DNA of 64,000 nucleotides from a virus: IMG/VR virus record IMGVR_UViG_3300043777_000365, positions 22,754 to 86,753 of that record; one strand, given 5' to 3'. Below, in pieces: positions 52,351 through 60,023 of this stretch. The notes under the pieces were generated by a model. That model made no database searches and had not been told where the DNA came from. It saw only the letters and a list, made by a program, of their open reading frames with translations. Every line of letters starts with the position of its first letter. Position 1 is the first letter of the stretch. The translations under genes and the position numbers were made by a program.

Positions 52351-52958
52351 GGCCAGCCGTAGAGCTTGTCGAAGTCCCAGCCGCCCAGCGCGGCCTGGGC
52401 GGCGGCCTCGAAGAGCCTCTGGTCCTGGGCGTTGCGCGGGACGAGCCCCGGGTTGCCCTGCGCGCTCATCTTGCACTCCACCGCGCACGTGGCGAAGTCG
52501 GCGACCTTGAGGGCGGCCATGAACTTGGGGAAGTCGAACCACGGCCCGCACGCCCACGCCATCGACAAGACCCCGAGCTGGGCGTCGGCCGGGAGCAGCG
52601 CCCAGTTGGGGATGCGCTGGGCGAGCGTGGCCTCGTTCTCGTTGCACTTGGTCCGGACCAGCTGGTCGATCGCCTGGGGGGTGAGCCGGAGGTCGGTCGC
52701 GCCCACGTACGCCTTCCACGACAGCCCCGGGGGCATCGCCTTGACCGCCTCCCAGCCCGCGATGATGGCCGCGTCGTCGGCCGGGTCGCTGGGGTTGCCC
52801 CCGTGACACCAGGGGAGGTTCATCGCGAGCGAGATGGGGTCGACGAGGTCCCCGTCGGCGACCGTCACGAGCCCCTTCACGTCCTGGTACATCGACGCGA
52901 CCCGGCCCTCGTCGGACTCCGTGAACGCCGGGAACGCGTCCGCCACCGCCTGCCTCAC
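52347..52958 (-). CDS. Lysozyme-like endolysin
   Basis: 203 aa, GTG at 52958 overlapping the upstream stop (GTGA). FTESDEGRVASMYQDVKGLV has the Glu-...-Asp/Tyr layout of muramidases of the T4/P22 type, and VTVADGDLVDPISLAMNLPW replaces the usual TIGxGH region. WALLPADAQLGVLSMAWACG and helices follow. No signal peptide. Expected to hydrolyse peptidoglycan. The missing canonical His lowers certainty. Confidence 0.6.
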   Translation of the reverse strand: MRQAVADAFPAFTESDEGRVASMYQDVKGLVTVADGDLVDPISLAMNLPWCHGGNPSDPADDAAIIAGWEAVKAMPPGLSWKAYVGATDLRLTPQAIDQLVRTKCNENEATLAQRIPNWALLPADAQLGVLSMAWACGPWFDFPKFMAALKVADFATCAVECKMSAQGNPGLVPRNAQDQRLFEAAAQAALGGWDFDKLYGWP

Positions 52959-53113
52959 GACCGCCTCCCGCTCTCCGGCGACACGCCGCACGCGTCGCGC
53001 AGGGTCGGCCTGTCGTCCTCCACGAACGCCGCGATGCTCTGCGAGTCGAACGCCCTCAGCAGCCCAGCCTCGTCGAGCTCGAGCTCGCAAGGGTCCAGCT
53101 CCACCGTCTCCAT
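52955..53113 (-). CDS. Small acidic protein (52 aa)
   Basis: ATG at 53113; TAGAGT (53120-53125) six bases upstream includes the phosphatase stop. METVELDPCELELDEAGLLR and AFDSQSIAAFVEDDRPTLRD. Its stop overlaps the lysozyme GTG. Unknown; perhaps needed for coupled lysozyme translation. Confidence 0.55.
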   Translation of the reverse strand: METVELDPCELELDEAGLLRAFDSQSIAAFVEDDRPTLRDACGVSPESGRRS

Positions 53114-53122
53114 CCCCAGACT

Positions 53123-53599
53123 CTACCGCGCGAAGTACCTCTTGAGCACCTGCATCCAGACGTCCGACTCGCCGAGCACGTCGTCGCCGCGCCGCTCCTT
53201 GAGCATGTCGACCGCCTGCTCGGCGCCCAGGCGACCTTGCCCGAGGGTCATCAGGGCGAGCGCCGCGATGAAGGCCGAGCGGTTCAACCCGCGCGCGCAC
53301 GTCACGAGCACCCGGTCGCCCCCGGCCACCGCCTTGGCCACCTTGCGGCCCATCTTCACCGCGTGCTGCACCGACTTCAGGTCCAGCTGCTTGTCGGGGT
53401 CGTCGCCGAGCTTCACCCGCCACACCTCGACCCCGGGGAACATGTCCTCGCCCGGCTGGTACTCCTCGGTCGAGAGCACGAGCACGTCGAAGTCGACGTG
53501 CGTGACGAGCCCCGGCCGCGGCGCCGCCCCGACGAACAGCCCGGGGACGATCTCCGTCGCGTCGACGCCGGGTACGCCGGCCTTGTCCTCGTCGCTCAC
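53123..53599 (-). CDS. Dual-specificity-type protein phosphatase
   Basis: 158 aa, GTG at 53599 overlapping the upstream stop (GTGA). ATEIVPGLFVGAAPRPG starts the DSP fold. The P-loop is LVTCARGLNRSAF (C-x5-R followed by Ser), with VWRVKLGDDPDKQLD upstream supplying the general-acid Asp. The usual His before the catalytic Cys is Thr. AALALMTLGQG and a helical C-terminus complete it. It may act on host phosphoproteins or on phosphorylated small molecules. Confidence 0.75.
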   Translation of the reverse strand: MSDEDKAGVPGVDATEIVPGLFVGAAPRPGLVTHVDFDVLVLSTEEYQPGEDMFPGVEVWRVKLGDDPDKQLDLKSVQHAVKMGRKVAKAVAGGDRVLVTCARGLNRSAFIAALALMTLGQGRLGAEQAVDMLKERRGDDVLGESDVWMQVLKRYFAR

Positions 53600-54093
53600 G
53601 TCAGCGCCCGGGTCACCGAGGGCGGCACGAGGATGAAGCCCTCGTTGCCCGTGAACAGGTTGGCCGACGGGTCCTTCACCCGCACGTCGTAGACGAGCCT
53701 GGTCACCCCGTCGCCGAAGGTGGAGTTGGAGAGCGGGGTGGCCTTCGCCTGGAACGTGCCGGCCGCCGCGGTGGTGACGGTGATGCCGCCGATGCTCGCG
53801 CTGTCGATCTGGAACACCGCGGCCGAGTCCTGGTCCTCGACCTCGTTCTTGGCCGTCATCGTGAGCGTGAAGCCCGTGAGGTTGAGCGGGGCCCAGCTGC
53901 CGGACCCGCGCGGGGGCTGCGGGTACATGCCAGGCGCCGCCCACGTGACCGCGTACCGCTGGGTGAAGAGCTCGAAGTACACCTGGCCGTTCTGCAGGAA
54001 GGTGTTCGACCGAAACCACACGATGTTGCGGGGGTCCCAGGCGCGCGTGCCCCAGTCCTCCGACAGCATCCTCTCGAGCTCTTCTCCTCGCAT
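53596..54093 (-). CDS. Baseplate/fibre-attachment-like protein (165 aa)
   Basis: ATG at 54093; TAAAGT lies eight bases upstream. ELERMLSEDWGTRAWDPRNI, then FELFTQRYAVTW and LNLTGFTLTMTAKNEVEDQD, AVFQIDSASIGGITVTTAAA, a strand pattern resembling BppU/upper-baseplate N-terminal domains. It overlaps the phosphatase start by GTGA. Assigned by pattern only. Confidence 0.5.
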   Translation of the reverse strand: MRGEELERMLSEDWGTRAWDPRNIVWFRSNTFLQNGQVYFELFTQRYAVTWAAPGMYPQPPRGSGSWAPLNLTGFTLTMTAKNEVEDQDSAAVFQIDSASIGGITVTTAAAGTFQAKATPLSNSTFGDGVTRLVYDVRVKDPSANLFTGNEGFILVPPSVTRALT

Positions 54094-54107
54094 CCCCCCG
54101 AACTTTA

Positions 54108-54485
54108 TCAGCTGTCGGGGGTGGTGGGGCCGCCCGGGACGTACTGCGGCGCGTTCGGCTGCCCGGTGAGGCCGTTGTACGGCACGCCGTAGGTGCCCAT
54201 CCGGAGGTCGATGGAGTCCATCGCGGTCCAGGCGGCGTTCAGCGCGAGCTGCTGCGCCCACGACGAGACCCCGGTCGGCACGACGAACCCGAGGCTCGTC
54301 ACCTTGCGGGTGCGGTAGCGGAAGCTCCACGCGATGAGCGTGCGCGCCGCGTGCTTGGAGGTCGTCGCGAACTGGGACTGCAGCGGGTCGGACCCGAGCA
54401 CCTGGCTCGTGCCGTTCGTCACCGTGAGGGTGAACTGGGCCCCGTCCGCCCTCGCCTGCAGCTGCGCCAACGTGATGTTCGCCAC
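54108..54485 (-). CDS. Unknown small virion-type protein (125 aa)
   Basis: GTG at 54485; TAGACT (54493-54498) seven bases upstream. MANITLAQLQARADGAQFTL, SQVLGSDPLQSQFATTSKHA, AQQLALNAAWTAMDSIDLRM and a Pro-rich end. Upstream of the BppU-like gene. Unknown. Confidence 0.55.
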   Translation of the reverse strand: MANITLAQLQARADGAQFTLTVTNGTSQVLGSDPLQSQFATTSKHAARTLIAWSFRYRTRKVTSLGFVVPTGVSSWAQQLALNAAWTAMDSIDLRMGTYGVPYNGLTGQPNAPQYVPGGPTTPDS

Positions 54486-54495
54486 GAGGGCGAGT

Positions 54496-54714
54496 CTACG
54501 CGCGTATCGCCTCGCACGCCTCGGCGGCCCGCCCCAGGTGGAACCACGCGCGCTCGAGCGCCCAGCAGTTCACCGTCGGGTCGTCCAACCACGCCCTGAG
54601 CAGCCACTTGGCCCGGCGCACGTCGTCGACCATCTGCCGGAGCCGCCTCGTCCGCAGCTCCCGCTCGGAGCCGACGAAGTCCCCGTCCCAAGCTTGGTTC
54701 AAGGGCACGCCCAC
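54496..54714 (-). CDS. Small helical protein (72 aa)
   Basis: GTG at 54714 with GAGGAG six bases upstream. MGVPLNQAWDGDFVGSEREL, then RLRQMVDDVRRAKWLLRAWL and a Trp-containing helix. No family recognised. Confidence 0.55.
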   Translation of the reverse strand: MGVPLNQAWDGDFVGSERELRTRRLRQMVDDVRRAKWLLRAWLDDPTVNCWALERAWFHLGRAAEACEAIRA

Positions 54715-54717
54715 GGC

Positions 54718-54855
54718 TCACTCCTCCGTCTGGAGCTTCCGCCTGACGGAAGCTTTCTCTTTGTACTTCGCCCCGTTGGCCTTGTGCGGCTTGCACATCA
54801 AGCATCCGGCGCGACGGTTCTTTGGTCTTCGGCGCTTGTGGTTCGCCACCGTCAT
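54718..54855 (-). CDS. Small basic Cys protein (45 aa)
   Basis: ATG at 54855 overlaps the upstream stop (ATGA). MTVANHKRRRPKNRRAGCLM and CKPHKANGAKYKEKA. The CLMCKPHK-type motif occurs in short basic proteins of many phages and bacteria. Nucleic-acid or zinc binding is likely; exact role unknown. Confidence 0.65.
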   Translation of the reverse strand: MTVANHKRRRPKNRRAGCLMCKPHKANGAKYKEKASVRRKLQTEE

Positions 54856-55034
54856 CTCCTCTTCCGGAGCTCGAGCCTGACGTGCTCGCCCTGCTTCTCC
54901 ACGGCCTCGATGATGTCTCGCATCTCCTTCCGCCACAAGAACTCCGCCGCCTTCCTGACCTCGCGCCGTGCAAGCCAGAAGCCGGCGGCCAAGCCGGCGG
55001 CGAAGACCAAAGCACCCGCGACGAGCTCGCCCAC
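54852..55034 (-). CDS. Small single-pass membrane protein (60 aa)
   Basis: GTG at 55034; CATGAT six bases upstream, no Shine-Dalgarno. A transmembrane segment at residues 4-22 (LVAGALVFAAGLAAGFWLAR) is followed by a charged amphipathic helix. Holin or holin-partner size, but unproven. Confidence 0.55.
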   Translation of the reverse strand: MGELVAGALVFAAGLAAGFWLARREVRKAAEFLWRKEMRDIIEAVEKQGEHVRLELRKRR

Positions 55035-55052
55035 GGGCCCATCATGCCGCCC

Positions 55053-56762
55053 TCAGCGGACCATGATCGACCCGAGCCCCGACCCCTGCCCCGGCACCGG
55101 GCGGGCCAGCGCCCCGTACTTGCTCGCGAGCCGCCGCGCGATGAACGCCGCCATGAGCACGTCGCCCGGGTGGGCCGTCGGCGTGTACTCCGTGCACTCG
55201 TCGACGAACTTCTGCACCTCGTGCCGCACGAGGCCGTCGCGGTTGGGGATGAGCCAGAGCCCGCGGGCCATCTCGTAGAAGAGCGTCTCCACCCCGTACT
55301 CCGGGTGGGCCTTGGCGGTCTCGGTCGTGGTGAGCGCCTCCACCTGCACGTAGTTCGACATCTCCATGACCTTGGTGCTCTGGCCGTTGGGGTCGCGCGC
55401 GGGGATGCCGAGCTTGGTCTCGATGATGGAGATCATGTAGCTGGCGCCGCCGTTGTCCTCCACCCCGAGCAGGCTGTTGAAGCGCCGCGCCTTGCCGATG
55501 GCCTTCTCGGCGATGGTCATCGTGTCCCAGTGGCCGAACTCGATGTCGAGGATGCGGTAGAGCCCGTCGGGCCGGTTGCACTCGAACGTGAAGAGCGCCG
55601 TGTAGTCGGACTCGCTCCCGCTCTTGAACGCGAGGTCCACCCCGGTGATGGTCATGAAGTCGTCGCCGGGGCGGCGCTGCAGCGTCGTGCCGGGCTGCAT
55701 CCCGTAGTACGGGGCGAAGTCCTTGGTGCTGTCGCCGCTCTGCCCGTACGCGCCCACCGCGCGCGCCCGCGCCAGGCACAGGTCGACGAACTCCTGCTTG
55801 CAGTGCGCGGTGGAGTCGTCCTTCGTGTTGGACATGTAGAGCCGGTTGAAGCTCCCCGGGTCGTGCACGTACTCGGCCCGCTTGTCCTCGAGCCGCTTGG
55901 GCGGCCAGCGCGCCGGCCAGAGCGTCCGGCGGTGCTCGGGGTCGGGCTCGTGCGCCATGAGCCGGAAGTGCGTGGGGTTGCCGGACGCCTGCCTCAGGCC
56001 GGGCGTGTCCCAGGCGGGGTCCTCGTTGTGCACCCACACGTCGCCGAGCGCGCTCATCACGAGGGCCGGGTAGCCGGGGCCGTGCGGAGGCGGCTTGCGC
56101 AGGACGTTGAGCGCGTCGCCCGAGTGGAACGTGCTGTTGGTGAACACGAGGCGCGAGCCCTCGGTCATGCGGCTCTTCACCATCATGTCGAGCGAGCGGA
56201 GCGTCTCGCGCCGGCGCTCGGGGGTGCGGGTGTTCTCGTAGTCGAGGATGTCGTCGGCGATGCAGAAGTCGAGGCGGTAGCCGCCGATGGCGGTGTCGAG
56301 CCCGGCCGCGGCGAAGCTCGGGTCCTTCGGGCCGAGCTCGCGCTGCACGGTGAACTTCGTGTCGCTCCAGGGGTCGCCGCGCCTGCGCGACGGGACCATC
56401 ATCGGGTTGACGAGCTTGATCCTGGGCTCCTCCTCGACGATCTGCCGCATCAGGTTCGTGATCTTGGTCGCCTGGCGCTGCGTCTTCGAGAGCACCAGCC
56501 CGCGCCGGCCGGTGTCCTCGGCCAGCTGGAAGAGCGCGTAGGTCAAAAGCGAGAAGGTCTTCGTGTGGTCGACCGGCAGGATGACCACGCACTTGGGGTG
56601 GTGCTGGATGAAGCTGAAGAGGACCCGCTGGTGGGCGGCCGCGGTCATGCGCGCGCGGGTCTGCTCCTCGCGCATGACGAACTCGAAGAAGTCGACGAGG
56701 TTCGTCCTCGCCCGGTGCGCCCGCAGGCGCAGCGCCATGATCTTGTCCCGCTCGTCCGCCAT
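55053..56762 (-). CDS. Terminase large subunit
   Basis: 569 aa, ATG at 56762 with GGGAGC just upstream. ATPase domain: a deviant Walker A (VVILPVDHTKTFSLL, residues about 57-71), GLVLSKTQRQATKI as motif Q/adenine region, and Walker B LDFCIADDILDYEN. The nuclease domain has TGVDLAFKSGSESDYTALF, giving the first RNase-H-fold Asp, and HPGDVLMAAFIARR at the end. It packages DNA with the portal. The Walker A lacks the usual GxxGK glycine pair. Confidence 0.88.
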   Translation of the reverse strand: MADERDKIMALRLRAHRARTNLVDFFEFVMREEQTRARMTAAAHQRVLFSFIQHHPKCVVILPVDHTKTFSLLTYALFQLAEDTGRRGLVLSKTQRQATKITNLMRQIVEEEPRIKLVNPMMVPSRRRGDPWSDTKFTVQRELGPKDPSFAAAGLDTAIGGYRLDFCIADDILDYENTRTPERRRETLRSLDMMVKSRMTEGSRLVFTNSTFHSGDALNVLRKPPPHGPGYPALVMSALGDVWVHNEDPAWDTPGLRQASGNPTHFRLMAHEPDPEHRRTLWPARWPPKRLEDKRAEYVHDPGSFNRLYMSNTKDDSTAHCKQEFVDLCLARARAVGAYGQSGDSTKDFAPYYGMQPGTTLQRRPGDDFMTITGVDLAFKSGSESDYTALFTFECNRPDGLYRILDIEFGHWDTMTIAEKAIGKARRFNSLLGVEDNGGASYMISIIETKLGIPARDPNGQSTKVMEMSNYVQVEALTTTETAKAHPEYGVETLFYEMARGLWLIPNRDGLVRHEVQKFVDECTEYTPTAHPGDVLMAAFIARRLASKYGALARPVPGQGSGLGSIMVR

Positions 56763-56789
56763 GCTCCCGCAGCGTGGGAGCCTAGCGCA

Positions 56790-57359
56790 TCAGGGCAGGT
56801 GCCCGCGCTTCTTCCCCTCGTCGTAGAGGAGCTCGGCGAACTCCCACGCGCTCACGATGGACCGGGCCACGGCGCCGGTGGAAAGGTCTTGCCACGCGTG
56901 CTCCCGCACCCCTCCCGCCAGCTCGGCCACCCGCTCCGCCACCCACTCGTGCCGGTCGTCCTCGGCCGTGACCCGCACCGTCTCCGGGGGGTTGGAAACC
57001 CGGGTTTCCAACGGGGCCAGGTCGGCCTCGATCTTCACCATCGGCGGGAGCTCCGGGGGTGCGGGCGCCGGCGGCGCGGGAGCGGGCCCCGACCGGGTGA
57101 TGACTGCGTCGGCCTCCTTGCTCCCGTCCGGCCGGCACTTAAACCACCGACCCTTGGTCATGGCGTCGTCCGGGAACTGCCCGGTGCACCGGTCGTTGCG
57201 GCACCTCGCCGGCGGCCCCTCCTCGTACGACACCGTCGCCACGCCGCACATGCGAGCGCGACAGATGTAGATGCCGTGGACGTGCCGGGCCGGCGGGTCG
57301 TCGAGCTCCGGGGCCTGCGGGGGACGCTTAGAGTTGGGTAGGGCGCTGTCTTGGATCAT
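56790..57359 (-). CDS. Unknown protein with zinc-like N-terminus and in-frame palindrome
   Basis: 189 aa, ATG at 57359 with GGAGG nine bases upstream. HVHGIYICRARMCGVATV and ARCRNDRCTGQFPDD form two Cys pairs, and WFKCRPDGS adds a fifth. Pro/Ala linker follows. Palindrome copy 16 is read in frame as LETRVSN near residue 118, then a C-terminal helical part (WVAERVAELAGGVREHAWQD, IVSAWEFAELLYDEGKKRG). Upstream neighbour of the large terminase. Function unknown. Confidence 0.6.
   Translation of the reverse strand: MIQDSALPNSKRPPQAPELDDPPARHVHGIYICRARMCGVATVSYEEGPPARCRNDRCTGQFPDDAMTKGRWFKCRPDGSKEADAVITRSGPAPAPPAPAPPELPPMVKIEADLAPLETRVSNPPETVRVTAEDDRHEWVAERVAELAGGVREHAWQDLSTGAVARSIVSAWEFAELLYDEGKKRGHLP
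56992..57011. repeat. Dispersed 20-bp palindrome, copy 16
   Basis: Perfect copy well inside the 189-aa coding region, far from any start. Confidence 0.95.
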
Positions 57360-57687
57360 GGGGTTCGTCCTCCGTGGTCGTTATCTCGAGCCGCTCCTTG
57401 GGGTCCGCCTTGCCGGCGCGGATGTCCTCGTGGAGCTGCCTTATGGGTCCGTGGATCTGCCGTATCTGGTCGGCCGTCAGCGGCCGGATGACCTGGTCCC
57501 GGGCGACCTTGCCCAGCCTCCTCTGGTTGCGGTTGCTGGCGGGCACCGGCAGGAGGATCCCCTTCACCTCCTGCTTCTCCTTCTTGCGGGCGAGCCACGC
57601 CGGGTCGCCGATGCGCACCCGGAAGCCGTCGTCCACCTCGCCCGCCGCCTCGCGCGCGAGCCTCCGCCTCTTCGCCTCTCCTCCCAC
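57328..57687 (-). CDS. Unknown basic protein (119 aa)
   Basis: GTG at 57687 with GAGGAGG six bases upstream. Basic helix (GGEAKRRRLAREAAGEVDDG), then RIGDPAWLARKKEKQEVKGI, LLPVPASNRNQRRLGKVARD and DQIRQIHGPIRQLHEDIRAG. It overlaps the next gene by 32 bases. Located between candidate small terminase and the large terminase. Confidence 0.6.
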   Translation of the reverse strand: MGGEAKRRRLAREAAGEVDDGFRVRIGDPAWLARKKEKQEVKGILLPVPASNRNQRRLGKVARDQVIRPLTADQIRQIHGPIRQLHEDIRAGKADPKERLEITTTEDEPHDPRQRPTQL

Positions 57688-57698
57688 TCGCCACCTCC

Positions 57699-58295
57699 TC
57701 AGTGTTTGGTCCTGCCACGGCCGTTGTCCCCCGGCTCCGCCTCGACGTCGATGACCCCGGGCAGCCTCCGCCGGTCCTCCGCCAGCATCCTGGCGAACTC
57801 CTCGTCGCTCGTCTCCTGGGCCGCGCGCATCAGGTTCTCGTCGAAGCCGTGCGTCACCTTCACCTCGAGCTCCTGCGGCTCGTCCACCCCGAGCAGCCGG
57901 CAGAGCTTCACGAGGGCCTCGTTGCGCACGCGGAGGGCAAGCAGCTTGGAGTGCGGCCGCCGGGCCCGCTGGTGCACCTGCAGCGCGCGGGCGGCCGAGT
58001 CGACCAGGCCGCGCACCGCCATGTCCCGCGCCACCGACCCGAGCTCCGCCGTCTCGAGCGCGTAGCGGTTGCAGCACTCGCGCACCACCTCCACCGCGCG
58101 CTCCTTGGACATCCCCCGCGCGAACGCCTGCGCCCGGAACGACGACACCCTCCGGTCGAAGCTCGACACCCCGGCGAGGAACGTGTTGTCCACGAACGCC
58201 TGCCACGTCGCCCGCTGCGCCTCCTCGTGCTCGGGGGGCGGGCCCGCCTCGGGCATGGGGGCGAGCAGGGGCGGGGGCCGAGGTCGCCTAGGCAT
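57699..58295 (-). CDS. Terminase small subunit candidate
   Basis: 198 aa, ATG at 58295 overlapping the previous stop by eight bases. Pro-rich start, then a helical body: EEAQRATWQAFVDNTFLAGV, ARGMSKERAVEVVRECCNRY (HTH-like), GLVDSAARALQVHQRARRPH, and TSDEEFARMLAEDRRRLPGV near the C-terminus. Position two genes before the large terminase and the mixed HTH/oligomer-helix look support this. No match could be run. Confidence 0.5.
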   Translation of the reverse strand: MPRRPRPPPLLAPMPEAGPPPEHEEAQRATWQAFVDNTFLAGVSSFDRRVSSFRAQAFARGMSKERAVEVVRECCNRYALETAELGSVARDMAVRGLVDSAARALQVHQRARRPHSKLLALRVRNEALVKLCRLLGVDEPQELEVKVTHGFDENLMRAAQETSDEEFARMLAEDRRRLPGVIDVEAEPGDNGRGRTKH

Positions 58296-58596
58296 GGTGG
58301 GACGCCACCCTGACCATGCGCAGGTAGAAGTCCACCGAGTCGGTGCGCCGGACGAACTGCACGAGCCCCCTCTCCAGGCACACGACGCGCAGCTCGGAGC
58401 CAAGCTCCCTGGCGACGTCGGCGGCGCAGAGCAGCGCGAAGGCGAGCGCCTCGCCGGCCGGCGGGTGCACGAACGCCATGATCCCCCTCCTCGCCAGCTC
58501 GACGAACAGGTGCTTGTCGGGGTCCGCGTGGCTGGCCGCCACCGTGAACAGGGCGAACTCGCTCATCCCGTAGAGCGGGTGGACCCTCGCCGTCAC
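58288..58596 (-). CDS. Unknown protein (102 aa)
   Basis: GTG at 58596 overlaps the upstream stop (GTGA); an ATG nine codons... further in (MSEFALFTVAASHADPDKHL) is an alternative start. ALLCAADVARELGSELRVVC and RGLVQFVRRTDSVDFYLRMV form a compact alpha/beta protein. Unknown. Confidence 0.55.
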   Translation of the reverse strand: MTARVHPLYGMSEFALFTVAASHADPDKHLFVELARRGIMAFVHPPAGEALAFALLCAADVARELGSELRVVCLERGLVQFVRRTDSVDFYLRMVRVASHHA

Positions 58597-59234
58597 GCGG
58601 CGGCAGCGCACCGGGGGTTGGAAACCCGGGTTTCCAACCTGGCCCCCCGACGACGCTTGCGCCTCCTCCGACATGCTCCCTCGACCACCCTCCGGATCCG
58701 CCCCACCACCCGTCGTAGCACCCCCATCATGCCCTGGTAGCCCTCCAGCTCCTCCACGAGGGCCAGCGGCCGGCCCTTGGCGGCCCTCCTGGCGACCTCC
58801 AGGGCAAGCTGGACGCCGGCCCCGTCCGGGCACCCCGAGGCCTTCTCCAGGGCGCCCAGGGCCGTCCACTTGACCGCCCGCTCGTTCAGCGAGTCCACCC
58901 CGTGCCGGCTCATGGCCGGGCGCCACGCCGCCCGGCGCTTGCCCCACCGGGCGAACCCCACCGCCGCCCGCACGTCCTTGCCCGTCCAGCACCGCTTGTC
59001 CGCGAGCAGCCCGAGCGCCCCCTCCGCCGCCTCCAGCGCGTCCCACCACGCGTCGTGCTCCGGCGGGGGCAGCGCCGCCTTGTGGCTGCTCCTCCTGCCG
59101 AGCACCCACGCGTAGCTCGGGGGCCGCCTCCACTGGCCGCGCAGCTCCTCCACCAGGGCGAGCACCGGCGTCTCCGGGGTGAGGAAGTGGTCGCTCTCGG
59201 GCGTCGAGCAGGAGCTCTGCGAGGAGTCGTCCAC
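58593..59234 (-). CDS. Unknown helical protein ending across a palindrome
   Basis: 213 aa, GTG at 59234 without a good ribosome site. PVLALVEELRGQWRRPPSYA, HDAWWDALEAAEGALGLLAD, and a Lys/Arg-rich C-terminus (RRRRKRRRGAR) that continues through palindrome copy 17 (LETRVSN) to the stop. The last part may have been added by the palindrome. Function unknown. Confidence 0.55.
   Translation of the reverse strand: MDDSSQSSCSTPESDHFLTPETPVLALVEELRGQWRRPPSYAWVLGRRSSHKAALPPPEHDAWWDALEAAEGALGLLADKRCWTGKDVRAAVGFARWGKRRAAWRPAMSRHGVDSLNERAVKWTALGALEKASGCPDGAGVQLALEVARRAAKGRPLALVEELEGYQGMMGVLRRVVGRIRRVVEGACRRRRKRRRGARLETRVSNPRCAAAA
58618..58637. repeat. Dispersed 20-bp palindrome, copy 17
   Basis: Perfect copy inside the last codons of the 213-aa gene, 22 bases upstream of the 58596 start. 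Confidence 0.95.
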
Positions 59235-59270
59235 CTTGGAGCAGCAGACTACGGAAGAGGTCGGCCCAAG

Positions 59271-59450
59271 TCACTCTTCCCATTCATCGACTTCCATCCT
59301 CGGCTTGCGGAAGCACTCCTCGCACACCGGCAGCCACCCGTGCGCGAGCGACCACCTCCACCGGGTCGCCCGCTCGTCGCAGCCGCCCCAGTCGCACGTG
59401 CCCGACGGGTCGTTGGCCGGGCCGTATCCGTAGGGGTCAAACTTCCCCAT
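59271..59450 (-). CDS. Small zinc-ribbon-like protein (59 aa)
   Basis: ATG at 59450 overlaps the upstream stop (ATGA). DPYGYGPANDPSGTCDWGGC, then HGWLPVCEECFRKP: a C-x4-C and CxxC pair. Coupled to the 129-aa gene. Unknown role. Confidence 0.6.
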   Translation of the reverse strand: MGKFDPYGYGPANDPSGTCDWGGCDERATRWRWSLAHGWLPVCEECFRKPRMEVDEWEE

Positions 59451-59839
59451 CAGCCCTTCTCTTCGACGACCAACGGGTGTGGCACGTGCCCCCACTTCTC
59501 GAAATAAAAATACTCCATCCCTAAATTGTACGCTGCGGCGACGAGGTGCCACTTGGGAGAGCCGAACCGATCGTGCGGCTTGCCGCAGACGTACAGGTCG
59601 ATGTGCTCCTTCGCGTGGTTGATGGGGCTCTTCTCGCCCACGAGCCGAGCGTTGGTGTACTGCAGCGCCGACCCGTACTTCCCCGCCGCGTAGCCGGCGA
59701 TCCGGGCGAGCCCCTTGATGAACCCGGGGTTCAGGGCCGAGTAGTCGAAGTCGACCGGAACCCGCTTCACCTTCCCAGCCTCGGGCTTGGATAGGTCGTC
59801 CAACACTTCCTGGGTCACCTTGCGTCCGCGCTTGCTCAT
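59450..59839 (-). CDS. DUF5664-like (dATP/dGTP diphosphohydrolase-type) protein
   Basis: 129 aa, ATG at 59839; CATGAT (59847-59852) seven bases upstream. GYAAGKYGSALQYTNARLVG, then INHAKEHIDLYVCGKPHDRF and KWHLVAAAYNLGMEYFYFEK. The KYG, RH/EH-type helix and HLxxAxxNxxF pattern matches the DUF5664 helical domain found in phage nucleotide hydrolases. Would remove a nucleotide from the pool. Assignment is by pattern. Confidence 0.55.
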   Translation of the reverse strand: MSKRGRKVTQEVLDDLSKPEAGKVKRVPVDFDYSALNPGFIKGLARIAGYAAGKYGSALQYTNARLVGEKSPINHAKEHIDLYVCGKPHDRFGSPKWHLVAAAYNLGMEYFYFEKWGHVPHPLVVEEKG

Positions 59840-59859
59840 GCGGCCCATCATGCCGCGCT

Positions 59860-60023
59860 AGGCTCCCACCATCCACCGAAAGCACAACCCCACAATCACA
59901 CTCACACAACCACCAAACACTCCCACCAGAGTACCCACGTGGCTTAGGCACTCTTCTCAGAGCGAGCAACCGGCCAAACTTCTGACCAACATGATCTAAA
60001 TACCCTCTCTTCCAAGCTGTCAT
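59860..60023 (-). pseudogene. Truncated homing-endonuclease adaptor
   Basis: From ATG 60023 the frame reads HVGQKFGRLLALRRVPKPRG and WWLCECDCGVVLSVDGGSL, matching the first adaptor of 60274-60978 ([31 protein letters not shown]). Homology stops at the CATGAT promoter of the next gene. No nuclease domain remains. Lower GC than surroundings. Confidence 0.65.

Noticed and set aside
54822-57341. 839-codon plus-strand frame opposite the large terminase
   Set aside because: Antisense shadow of a recognised gene.
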